Origin: Flavobacterium sp.
GTDB taxonomy: Bacteria > Bacteroidota > Bacteroidia > Flavobacteriales > Flavobacteriaceae
Assembly: GCA_024709705.1 (NCBI GenBank)
Contig: JANJWE010000176.1
Coordinates: 1 to 6,423, forward strand
Length of the DNA: 6,423 nt
Direction of reading: 5' to 3'
The stretch's first letter is position 1, and every line of letters starts with the position of its first letter. Below, piece by piece: positions 1 to 5,909 of this stretch. Below the pieces are notes generated by a model. The model was not told the DNA's origin. It made no database searches and saw only the letters and a list, made by a program, of their open reading frames with translations. The translations under genes and the position numbers were made by a program.

Positions 1-642
1 ACCCAAAGATGTTGTATACATACTACCAGCCAAATTATTATTATCTGCTGAATATTCCATACCGTCCCAATTGAAGTGTTGACGAACATTTGATAAAATA
101 GTCAAATCAAAATTGACAGCCAGATTTTTGCTAACACGGAATTCGGGTGTTAGTCCAAACATCAAACCACCATTCCACTCATCTCTGCCTTTCAAAGGTC
201 CCATTTGGGGAATCATCTGAGCTACTTGAAATCCTCCATGAAACAAGAAACTGAATCTTCCCAATTGCTCTTGTATATCAAACAAACGAGCTCCGTTTAT
301 TACTCCTTGAATACCAAAGCGTATTTGTTGTAATTCGAAATCTAAACTTTTATCACTTAAGTTTTCCAATCGATCGTAAGCTAAATCTGCTTTTAAACCA
401 AACTTTGGACTAAACATATAACGAGCACCTCCACTAAAATGGTTTAGTGTAACGCCTCCAAAAAATTTGCCGGGGTGACTGGCAAAATAACCTTCAGAAT
501 AAGGTTTGATTCCTTTGCTTTGTCCGAAATTCAATTCAAAAGACCATTTGTTATACACATCATTAAATTCTGACTCTGTTTTGTCTTGAGCTATTGAAGC
601 CCAAAAAGATAATGTCAATAATAAGGAGAAAAAATTCTTCAT
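1..642 (-). CDS. outer-membrane beta-barrel protein, N-terminal part (OmpA-family-like)
   Basis: The open frame runs from an ATG at 642 to the window edge without a stop, giving 214 residues; the C-terminus is missing. Residues 1-19 form a signal peptide (MKNF, then a hydrophobic core, with probable cleavage after SIAQ), so the protein is exported. From about residue 31 there are many short alternating polar/hydrophobic and aromatic strands (for example WSFELNFG, GGARYMFSPKFGLKADLAYD, FSFLFHGGFQVAQ, AVNFDLTILSNV), the pattern of a transmembrane outer-membrane beta-barrel. The motif near residues 155-186 (EWNGGLMFGLTPEFRVSKN) resembles barrels of Bacteroidetes OmpA-family proteins, which continue into calcium-binding repeats and a peptidoglycan-binding OmpA domain. 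That C-terminal domain would lie outside the window, so the OmpA assignment is inferred. A -7 promoter box sits 40 bases upstream. The gene is divergent from the thioesterase gene. A plain porin-like barrel of unknown function is the alternative. Secretion and barrel nature are well supported; the family is only moderately so. Confidence 0.8.
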   Translation of the reverse strand, partial: MKNFFSLLLTLSFWASIAQDKTESEFNDVYNKWSFELNFGQSKGIKPYSEGYFASHPGKFFGGVTLNHFSGGARYMFSPKFGLKADLAYDRLENLSDKSLDFELQQIRFGIQGVINGARLFDIQEQLGRFSFLFHGGFQVAQMIPQMGPLKGRDEWNGGLMFGLTPEFRVSKNLAVNFDLTILSNVRQHFNWDGMEYSADNNNLAGSMYTTSLG

Positions 643-663
643 TTTTAAATTGTATTTGGGTGT

Positions 664-706
664 TTGTTTTAACAATTAGTGCAAATATAAACGAATTGTT
701 TTAACA
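664..706. repeat. two direct copies of TTGTTTTAACA flanking the barrel promoter
   Basis: TTGTTTTAACA occurs at 664-674 and again at 696-706, 32 bases apart start to start (about three helical turns). Each copy has internal dyad symmetry: TTGTT-TT-AACAA in the first, one base less perfect in the second. The -7 box at 682-689 lies between them and the inferred start site touches the first copy. This arrangement would suit a repressor operator pair, but AT-rich DNA yields such repeats by chance, so function is inference only. Confidence 0.35.
682..689 (-). promoter_or_regulatory. -7 promoter box for the beta-barrel gene
   Basis: On the minus strand this reads TATATTTG followed by C, a perfect match to the Bacteroidetes primary-sigma -7 consensus TAnnTTTG. 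Transcription would start near 675 and leave a leader of about 33 bases before the ATG at 642. No clear TTG/TTTG -33 element is found at the expected 17-23 base spacing. Two copies of an 11-base repeat flank the box. Confidence 0.55.
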
Positions 707-735
707 TTACATTATATTTTACAGAAAATGAAATG

Positions 736-764
736 AGTAACATCAATTGATTATTATTGTTACT
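736..764. repeat. inverted repeat AGTAACA / TGTTACT, 15-base spacer
   Basis: A perfect 7-base inverted repeat has arms at 736-742 and 758-764. The spacer contains the 10-base palindrome ATCAATTGAT (742-751, sharing one base with the left arm). It lies in the divergent intergenic region, about 50-75 bases upstream of the barrel -7 box on that strand, where an activator could bind. No T-run follows, so it is not a terminator. The role is unknown. Confidence 0.35.
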
Positions 765-788
765 TTCTGAAAACATTACACAATAAGC

Positions 789-804
789 CCGAAAACCTTT
801 TCGG
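789..804. repeat. dyad CCGAAAA-CC-TTTTCGG
   Basis: A perfect 7-base inverted repeat with a 2-base centre spans 789-804. It is noticeably richer in C and G than its surroundings. The centre is too tight for a normal RNA hairpin without opening inner A-T pairs, and the following bases (TTAAGAATG) are not a T-run, so a DNA-binding site is more likely than a terminator. It lies about 67 bases before the thioesterase ATG. Confidence 0.3.
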
Positions 805-846
805 TTAAGAATGTATTAAAAAAAAATCCATCTGATTTAAAAAAAG

Positions 847-854
847 TAATTTTA
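847..854 (+). promoter_or_regulatory. possible -7 box for the thioesterase gene
   Basis: TAATTTTA followed by C matches seven of eight positions of an extended TAnnTTTG box (last base A instead of G). The same nine bases, TAATTTTAC, occur upstream of nhaA on the other strand. The predicted start of transcription would be only about 9 bases before the ATG at 871. No -33 element is visible, so this is a weak call. Confidence 0.3.
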
Positions 855-870
855 CATCAAAATATAAACA

Positions 871-1260
871 ATGAGATTTCATACCAGAAAGTGGGTAAAG
901 CCAGAAGATTTAAATCCAAATGGAACTTTATTTGGTGGCAGATTGTTAGCTTGGATTGATGAAGAAGTAGCTTTATATACCATTATACAATTGGAAAATA
1001 CCAAAGTGGTAACCAAACATATGTCGGAAATCAATTTTAAGAGTTCTGCCAAACCGGGGGATATTGTAGAAATAGGTATTGATGTAGTTCAATTTGGAAA
1101 AACTTCATTAACATTAACTTGTGAAGTAAGAAATATAATGACACGTGAAACCATAATAACAGTAGACACTATAACCATGGTTAATTTGGACCCCAACGGA
1201 AAACCACTAGCTCACGGAAAAACTCAAATTGAGTTTATTTCTGACCGTCTTTCGAAATAG
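871..1260 (+). CDS. acyl-CoA thioesterase, hotdog fold (YciA/BFIT type)
   Basis: This 129-residue protein has the usual length of a single-domain hotdog thioesterase, which hydrolyses acyl-CoA to free acid and CoA in the cytoplasm. The family signature is clear: N15-PNG-T-LFGG (15-23) followed by LLAWID (25-30) at the start of the central hotdog helix. The G-x-L-F/I-G-G loop binds the substrate, and the aspartate in the following helix (D30 here) sits where the catalytic acid of YciA-like enzymes is found. The later strands fit the fold: KHMSEINFKSSAKPGDIVEI (49-68) and FGKTSLTLTCEVRN (75-88). There is no signal peptide or membrane segment. The preferred acyl chain cannot be told from sequence. 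The ATG at 871 has no Shine-Dalgarno sequence but follows a possible -7 box closely. The gene is monocistronic, and its last 26 bases overlap the end of the convergent DUF3817 gene. Confidence 0.9.
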   Translation: MRFHTRKWVKPEDLNPNGTLFGGRLLAWIDEEVALYTIIQLENTKVVTKHMSEINFKSSAKPGDIVEIGIDVVQFGKTSLTLTCEVRNIMTRETIITVDTITMVNLDPNGKPLAHGKTQIEFISDRLSK

Positions 1261-1537
1261 CTGGTTCTGAAAAATATTTTTTATCCATGTAAAAAGTACC
1301 AAAAGGAATCAATGATGCTACTAAAATGAGAAATGTTTTTGTGTAGCCCCATTTGCGTTTTGCACTTAAGAATAAAGCAAAAACAACATATAAAATAAAC
1401 AAAAGTCCGTGTGCCATTCCGACTATTTTCACTAATAAAGGTTGGCCTAATAAATGTTTTAAAGGCATTGCAACAAATAGTAGTACTAGCAATGAAATAC
1501 CTTCCCAAAAAGCTGTTTTCTTGAAAATTGAAATCAT
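1235..1537 (-). CDS. DUF3817 family small integral membrane protein
   Basis: This is a 100-residue membrane protein of unknown biochemical function. Three hydrophobic segments are visible at about 10-30, 38-58 and 68-84. DUF3817 hallmarks are an early WEG (11-13), the GMAHG motif around H43 (40-44), and the C-terminal stretch ending in PFGTFYMDKK (78-87). I place the start at the ATG at 1537, which gives MISIFKK and lies one base after the TAA of the upstream gene. An in-frame ATG at 1561 would add eight non-conserved residues and overlap that gene by 23 bases. It is the last gene of the nhaA-VTT-DUF3817 operon and is probably translationally coupled. Its stop lies 26 bases inside the 3' end of the convergent thioesterase gene. 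Family assignment is fairly secure; function is unknown. Confidence 0.82.
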   Translation of the reverse strand: MISIFKKTAFWEGISLLVLLFVAMPLKHLLGQPLLVKIVGMAHGLLFILYVVFALFLSAKRKWGYTKTFLILVASLIPFGTFYMDKKYFSEPAISKDGQK

Positions 1538-1538
1538 A

Positions 1539-2150
1539 TTATAGCATTTGATAAATGGCAAATCCGTAAATAATAAATCTTAAAAATCGCAAAAGCGAAA
1601 AAAGAAGAAAATTTTTAAAACTAAATTTAATCATACCGGCAGCCATGGCTGCAATAGCAAAAGGCAAGGGGAGAAGGGCTCCAACCGCAATTAATAATCC
1701 GCCCCATTTTCGCATGTTTGATATATGCTTGCTCATTTTTTCATACATAAAGCTATGAACTGCGGGTATTAAAAGCATAGCTTTACCAAGAAGATAAGAA
1801 ACCAGACCTCCTGTGTAGGACAACAATGCTAATAAACTCAAATACAATAACGGGAAATCAGTGTTTTTGGTCCAAGCTATGAAGATGTCAGGAGGGAGTA
1901 AACCTAATATGGATTCAGAGATAAAGAAAACCGTAAATATTGTAAAATCGCTATATCTCTCAGTTAAAATAACTAAAGCATCATTAATGTTTATAACTTC
2001 GTAATGAATGTAAACTATGGCACCAATAAATAGGGCAGTTGGTAAAAAAGCACTTTTTAAGCCATCCAGTATAAATTTATAAAATCCGGTGTAACTATAA
2101 TATAAATGGAGCTGTTTCCATTTGTTTTTTTTAATTTTTTCTCGTGACAT
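1539..2150 (-). CDS. VTT/DedA-like integral membrane protein
   Basis: This 203-residue inner-membrane protein has a short basic N-terminus (KIKKNKWK) and about four to five hydrophobic segments near 32-50, 70-90, 99-122, 149-170 and 180-200. Two features are typical of the VTT (SNARE-associated, DedA/YqaA-like) fold. One is a half-buried re-entrant stretch with an acidic residue and double proline, E79-SILGLLPPD (79-88). The other is a second, glycine/proline-rich re-entrant stretch near 157-173 (GALLPLPFA then AAGMIKF), followed by F-x-x-F-x-x-x-R-F-x-R. Members of this superfamily are linked to lipid scrambling and proton-motive-force homeostasis; the substrate here is unknown. The ATG at 2150 is 3 bases after the nhaA stop, and its own TAA is 1 base before the next ATG, so all three are probably made from one mRNA. 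The neighbourhood with a Na+/H+ antiporter fits an ion or membrane homeostasis role, by inference. Confidence 0.78.
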   Translation of the reverse strand: MSREKIKKNKWKQLHLYYSYTGFYKFILDGLKSAFLPTALFIGAIVYIHYEVININDALVILTERYSDFTIFTVFFISESILGLLPPDIFIAWTKNTDFPLLYLSLLALLSYTGGLVSYLLGKAMLLIPAVHSFMYEKMSKHISNMRKWGGLLIAVGALLPLPFAIAAMAAGMIKFSFKNFLLFSLLRFLRFIIYGFAIYQML

Positions 2151-2153
2151 AGG

Positions 2154-3521
2154 TTAATGTAGATTGGTGTTTTTAATTAAAACTTTAGATTCCGATTTGT
2201 CCTTATTAAAATATAAAAATAAAAATCCTAGGGTGCCTCCAATTAATGAAGCTACTAAAATTCCAATTTTTGCTTGTTGAATGTATTCGGGATTTTTAAA
2301 AGCCAAATTGGCAATAAAGAGTGACATAGTAAAACCAATAGAGGCTAATAAACCAACTCCCATGAGATGTTTAAAATTCATTCCCTCCGGTAAATTGGCT
2401 ATTTTAAGTTTAACTAATAGTGATGATACACCTACTATCCCAATAAATTTACCTAATAATAGTCCTGAAATAACACCTATAGCCACATAACTTGTGGTGG
2501 TAGATGCTGTATCGGAAGTAAGAGTTACACCCGCATTAGCCAATGCAAATATGGGCATAATGACGAATGTTACAAAAGGGTGCATCGCGTGTTCCAAACG
2601 TTGTAAAGGTGTCATAGCTTGCTTAGTCAACGTACGCATATCCTCCAATATATGAAGTTGTTCAGGAGTTACAGTAGGTACATCATTAGGATCGGCATGT
2701 TTAAAGTCGTGTAAATATTCTTTCATTTTGGCAATAAATCCAATTTCGTCTACCTTTACATTCGCAGGAATCGTAAAAGCGGCCAAAACGCCAGCAATAG
2801 TGGCATGAACTCCTGAAATTAAAAAAGCCAACCAAAGTCCGCCAACTCCCAAAATTCCGTAATAAAACGTATTTCGGATTCCTAAAACATTAGATAAAAT
2901 TAAGAGTATTAAAAAAGCAGAACCAACAATTAAGCTTGTAAATGAAATGTCAGAGGTATAGAAAAAGGCAATAACCAAAACCGCTCCAAGATCGTCTGCA
3001 ATAGCTAAAGCTGTTAAAAAAACTTTTAATGACGTAGGAACTTTATCACCCAAAAGAAATAAAACCCCAAGTGCAAAAGCTATATCTGTTGCCATTGGGA
3101 TTCCCCATCCACTATGAGCATCACCGGTTGGATTGAAAAATAAATAGATAACTGCAGGGAAAAACATACCACCTATACCGGCAGCAACGGGAAGAAAAGC
3201 CTTTTTGGGATTTGATAATTCGCCACCAATAATTTCTCTTTTGAGCTCTAAACCCACAACAAAAAAGAAAACAGCCATTAAACCATCATTAATCCAATGA
3301 TGTAAGGTTTTATCAAGCATAAATTTATTGTCGATTCCAAAAGCAATTTTGTGTTCCCAAATATGATGATAAGCATCTTTCCATGGTGAATTGGCTAAAA
3401 TTAAAGCAACAATGGCAGATAAAAACAATACAATACCCCCCGTAGTTGATTTACCGATAAAACGATTTACAGGGTTAATCACCCATTTGTCAATTGGGGT
3501 TATTTTAATTCTATATTTCAT
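2154..3521 (-). CDS. nhaA: Na+/H+ antiporter NhaA
   Basis: This electrogenic inner-membrane antiporter exports Na+ (or Li+) in exchange for protons and serves pH and salt homeostasis. All family landmarks are present. GLELKRE (90-96) matches the E. coli GLEVKRE region, and MATDIAFALGVL (143-154) carries the conserved aspartate D146 (E. coli D133). ALAIADDLGA (171-180) contains the ion-binding pair D176/D177 (E. coli D163/D164). LLLGKFIG (354-361) carries K358, the likely counterpart of E. coli K300. RLEHAMHPFV (308-317) and GFTMSLFIA (396-404) are also typical. Length is 455 residues against 388 in E. coli. Most of the excess is a longer hydrophilic loop at about 252-306 between IPANVKV and TPLQRLEH, plus a polar C-terminal tail after residue 438. 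The ATG at 3521 opens the family-like start. It is the first gene of a three-gene operon, 3 bases ahead of the VTT gene. Confidence 0.96.
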   Translation of the reverse strand: MKYRIKITPIDKWVINPVNRFIGKSTTGGIVLFLSAIVALILANSPWKDAYHHIWEHKIAFGIDNKFMLDKTLHHWINDGLMAVFFFVVGLELKREIIGGELSNPKKAFLPVAAGIGGMFFPAVIYLFFNPTGDAHSGWGIPMATDIAFALGVLFLLGDKVPTSLKVFLTALAIADDLGAVLVIAFFYTSDISFTSLIVGSAFLILLILSNVLGIRNTFYYGILGVGGLWLAFLISGVHATIAGVLAAFTIPANVKVDEIGFIAKMKEYLHDFKHADPNDVPTVTPEQLHILEDMRTLTKQAMTPLQRLEHAMHPFVTFVIMPIFALANAGVTLTSDTASTTTSYVAIGVISGLLLGKFIGIVGVSSLLVKLKIANLPEGMNFKHLMGVGLLASIGFTMSLFIANLAFKNPEYIQQAKIGILVASLIGGTLGFLFLYFNKDKSESKVLIKNTNLH

Positions 3522-3547
3522 ATTTTTTCATGGCTTTGATAAGGGCG

Positions 3548-3555
3548 TAAAATTA
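3548..3555 (-). promoter_or_regulatory. possible -7 box for the nhaA operon
   Basis: The minus strand reads TAATTTTA followed by C, one base off TAnnTTTG and identical in nine bases to the box before the thioesterase gene. It lies 26 bases upstream of the nhaA ATG. No -33 TTG is seen at normal spacing. An unrelated ATG at 3531 (minus) opens only a six-codon frame overlapping the nhaA start. Confidence 0.28.
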
Positions 3556-3630
3556 AGAATATAGTTTGATTTTTAAATAAATTCTGTATAACCATTAGCT
3601 TAATTTATGTTTAATTTAACCTTTAATGAC

Positions 3631-3652
3631 TATTTGATATTCATATTTGATA
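3631..3652. repeat. direct repeat TATTTGATA x2
   Basis: TATTTGATA occurs at 3631-3639 and 3644-3652, 13 bases apart start to start, between the divergent nhaA and helicase genes. A shorter TTTGATA also appears near 3535-3541. The spacing is not a whole helical turn and the sequence is simple, so this may be chance. Confidence 0.22.
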
Positions 3653-3683
3653 AAAAAAATAGCGGATAGCATTTTTAAGTGTG

Positions 3684-3691
3684 TATTTTTG
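3684..3691 (+). promoter_or_regulatory. -7 promoter box for the helicase gene
   Basis: TATTTTTG followed by C is a perfect TAnnTTTG match, 21 bases before the ATG at 3713. It predicts a transcript starting near 3698. No -33 TTG lies at the expected distance. The box argues against the TTG at 3647 as translation start, because that codon would be upstream of the transcript. Confidence 0.55.
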
Positions 3692-3712
3692 CAAAATTCA
3701 ATTTTTCTAAGC

Positions 3713-5242
3713 ATGTCAAAAAAAGATATATTACTGGAATACGAAGAGAAAAAAAAGCTCTATGGGTATCAGTTAGGTGATATTGACTCTATTTTTGAAA
3801 AAATTGAAAAAGCACCAATTAATTACCATTTATTGTATCAATTGCCAACAGGAGGAGGGAAGACGGTAATCTTTTCTGAAATTACCAGAAAATATCTTGA
3901 AAAATACAATAAAAAAGTGGTCGTTTTAACCCATCGAATTGAGTTATGCAAACAAACTTCAAAAATGCTAAAAGGATTTGATGTCAAAAATAAAATTATC
4001 AACAGTAACATCAAAGAATTGCCCGACCAAGATGAGTATTCTTGTTTTGTAGCCATGGTTGAAACACTCAAGAACAGACTCAATGATGAAAAACTTCATA
4101 TTGATAATGTGGGTTTACTTATAATTGATGAAGCTCACTTTAATTCGTTTCGCAAATTATTTCATGCCTTTAAAAATACTTTTTTCCTTGGCGTAACAGC
4201 CACACCACTTAGTTCAAACATTAAGCTTCCAATGAAAGAAAACTATCAGGAATTGCTTGTAGGTAGTTCTATAGCTACATTGATTGACAAGGGTTATCTG
4301 GCTAAGGCTAAAACTATTAGCTATGATGTAGGTTTAACCAGTTTAAAAGTAGGTATTAATGGGGATTATACTGTAAAATCATCCGACGAACTGTATTCGA
4401 ATATGCTCATGCAAGAAAAATTAATCCAAGCTTACAGTTCGCACTCTTTTGGAAAAAAAACATTAATTTTTAACAATGGAATTCAAACTTCACTTCATGT
4501 TTTAGATACTTTCAGAGAAGCTGGTTACAAAAACATTAGGCATCTAGATAATACCAACACAAACGAAGAACGAAAGGATATCCTAAAATGGTTTAAAGAA
4601 ACACCTGATGCAATTTTAACTTCGGTTGGAATATTAACAACCGGATTTGATGAACCCACCGTTGAAACAGTTATCTTAAATCGGGCAACTAAATCATTAA
4701 CTTTATATTTTCAAATGATTGGTAGAGGTTCAAGAAAATTACCTAATAAAGACGAGTTTACCATAATTGATTTAGGAAATAATGCAGCTCGTTTTGGCTT
4801 GTGGACAGATAAAATTGATTGGCAACATATTTTTAAATATCCCGATCAATACATTCATAATTTAAAGGGCGATGTAGAAATTGAAATGCATTTTTCTTAT
4901 AAAATGCCTCCTGAAATTAGAGCCAAATTCAAACAAACTCCAGTTATTGATTTTGATGTTGAAAACGAATACAAATTGGCTTTATCTAAGAATCTCAGAC
5001 CCAAAGTAGTTTTAGATAAATCTTTAGATCAACATGCTACCATGTGTGTAGAAAATTCTGAATCATTATACGAAGCTAAAATTCTTTCAAAACTTTTAGC
5101 AGATGATATCGAGAGCCGAATTAGACATTATACGAATTGCTTAAGCAATACAACCAAAAATTACAGAGACTGGTTAATAGAAGATTACAAAACCAAACTT
5201 TTAATTGCTATAGGCAGAAAATTCAGAGAATTATTGGATTAG
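3713..5242 (+). CDS. DEAD/DEAH-box superfamily 2 helicase (RadD/SSL2-like)
   Basis: This is a 509-residue cytoplasmic ATP-dependent nucleic-acid helicase or translocase. RecA-like domain 1 carries LYGYQ (16-20) ahead of motif I PTGGGKT (45-51, Walker A). It continues with motif Ia VVVLTHRIELCKQ (69-81), motif II DEAH (139-142) and motif III TAT (162-164). Domain 2 carries motif IV KTLIFNN (249-255), motif V TTGFDEP (309-315) and motif VI QMIGRGSR (334-341). This set, especially the QxIGRGxR form, is closest to SF2 enzymes of the RadD/YejH or SSL2 type, which act in DNA repair; the exact role here is inferred. The last roughly 145 residues form a charged, mostly helical C-terminal region that I do not recognise. 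The start is the ATG at 3713 (MSKKDILLEYEEKK). A longer frame opening at TTG 3647 adds 22 residues unlike the family and spans the promoter box. It is divergent from nhaA and convergent with the broken Pr6Pr gene, so it is probably transcribed alone. Confidence 0.9.
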   Translation: MSKKDILLEYEEKKKLYGYQLGDIDSIFEKIEKAPINYHLLYQLPTGGGKTVIFSEITRKYLEKYNKKVVVLTHRIELCKQTSKMLKGFDVKNKIINSNIKELPDQDEYSCFVAMVETLKNRLNDEKLHIDNVGLLIIDEAHFNSFRKLFHAFKNTFFLGVTATPLSSNIKLPMKENYQELLVGSSIATLIDKGYLAKAKTISYDVGLTSLKVGINGDYTVKSSDELYSNMLMQEKLIQAYSSHSFGKKTLIFNNGIQTSLHVLDTFREAGYKNIRHLDNTNTNEERKDILKWFKETPDAILTSVGILTTGFDEPTVETVILNRATKSLTLYFQMIGRGSRKLPNKDEFTIIDLGNNAARFGLWTDKIDWQHIFKYPDQYIHNLKGDVEIEMHFSYKMPPEIRAKFKQTPVIDFDVENEYKLALSKNLRPKVVLDKSLDQHATMCVENSESLYEAKILSKLLADDIESRIRHYTNCLSNTTKNYRDWLIEDYKTKLLIAIGRKFRELLD

Positions 5243-5260
5243 TATAATCTACTTTTTTTT
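5236..5260 (+). terminator. weak intrinsic terminator of the helicase gene
   Basis: GATTA (5237-5241) and TAATC (5245-5249) form a 5-base stem with a 3-base loop, extendable by one G-U pair. The stem overlaps the TAG stop, and a run of eight T follows at 5253-5260. The stem is short and AT-rich, so efficiency is uncertain, but the position directly behind the gene fits. Confidence 0.4.
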
Positions 5261-5300
5261 CATAATTGAACTATAATTTATATTATGTAAAATAGAAAAA

Positions 5301-5824
5301 TCAACTTCTCGTACTCCATGCTTTAACTCCAATTGAAAAAATAACAAATAAAATAAGAATCAAAATACAATTGATAACAACTGATATCCAGCCAAGTGTA
5401 TAAAAATCTAAAAAAGGATACGGGAAAAAAGAAACCCAAAAACCTCTAAGCATTATAAGTGTTAAATATATTAAAGGAAAAATCAACACATTAGATATCC
5501 ATTTTGAGGTTAATTTTTCTTTAGATTTGAAGAAAATCCAAAATAGTATATAAAGAATTGGATTTACAACATGTAATAATTCATCAACGACTTGCTGTAG
5601 TCCGCTGCTTGCACTTTGGGTCTTAAAAAAAAAGGAGCTGTATTGAAAAACGAAAATGTAAATACTAAAGCCACTAATATGTTGGAAAGAATGGTAAAGT
5701 AACTGAAAAAACGTAAAGTAACTTCAGTAGTAGAAATTTCTGAAAACTGTATCATTAGCACATATTGTGTTACAATAGCAAACCAACCTAGTAAAGCTGA
5801 AATAATTGAAAATAATGACTTCAT
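5301..5824 (-). pseudogene. Pr6Pr-family membrane protein, disrupted by internal deletion and frameshift
   Basis: Two pieces of one integral membrane protein lie in different frames. The first runs from the ATG at 5824 and reads family-like through about residue 74 (MKSLFSII, then LRFFSYFTILSNILVAL at 37-53, ending in RPKVQAA). It then passes into out-of-frame sequence and stops at 5564. The second resumes at about 5603 in another frame with GLQQVVDELLHVVNP, continues through TLIMLRGFWVSFFPYPFLD, and ends at the TGA at 5301. FSYFTxLSN, the VDELLH-x-x-xP motif and the R-G-x-x-x-x-x-xPYPFLD motif are typical of the Pr6Pr family, whose function is unknown. Together the pieces give about 174 residues. 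From recall, intact members have a little over 200, so about 30-40 residues carrying one membrane segment and its conserved loop are missing at the junction. Frame 1 stays family-like past the nine-base A/T run at 5625-5633, so slippage there does not explain the break. The product is most likely non-functional. Confidence 0.8.
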
Positions 5825-5864
5825 ATCTGTTACATTTATTGTTTAAAAATACAAAAAACAAGTA

Positions 5865-5892
5865 TTGTATCACACGATATTTTGTATATTTA
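5865..5892 (+). promoter_or_regulatory. probable promoter of the CNMP-domain gene
   Basis: TTG at 5865-5867 is followed, after 17 bases, by TATATTTA at 5885-5892, one base off TAnnTTTG. The 17-base spacing is at the short end of the 17-23 range described for flavobacterial promoters. The box ends 17 bases before the ATG at 5910. The 85-base region is shared with the divergent Pr6Pr pseudogene. Confidence 0.4.
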
Positions 5893-5909
5893 TACCAATA
5901 TATAGAGCC

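Noticed and set aside
789..804. Rho-independent terminator
   Set aside because: The two-base loop is too small and no T-run follows on either strand.
1281..1508. 75-codon minus-strand open frame
   Set aside because: It is the alternate frame of the DUF3817 gene, which itself has clear family motifs.
1353..1544. 63-codon plus-strand open frame
   Set aside because: It is antisense to the DUF3817 gene, its translation is not family-like, and there is no promoter box.
2281..2490. 69-codon plus-strand open frame
   Set aside because: It lies antisense within nhaA, whose reading frame carries all conserved motifs.
3838..4083. 81-codon minus-strand open frame
   Set aside because: It is antisense to the helicase Walker A to motif II region and is a shadow of that gene.
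5261..5300. AT-only inverted repeat as terminator for the minus-strand Pr6Pr gene
   Set aside because: The ATAAT/ATTAT stem is short and weak and lacks a following T-run in that direction.
5301..5489. Separate small membrane protein of 62 residues starting at a GTG
   Set aside because: The same frame continues upstream to about 5603 with Pr6Pr motifs (VDELLH, NP), so it is the C-terminal fragment of the broken gene and not an independent protein.
5564..5640. Programmed ribosomal frameshift at the nine-base T run of the Pr6Pr coding strand
   Set aside because: Family-like sequence continues in the first frame past the run, and a whole internal segment is missing, which slippage could not restore.
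5564..5824. Separate 86-residue membrane protein
   Set aside because: It is the N-terminal fragment of the same Pr6Pr gene; its last 12 residues are out-of-frame sequence after the deletion junction.
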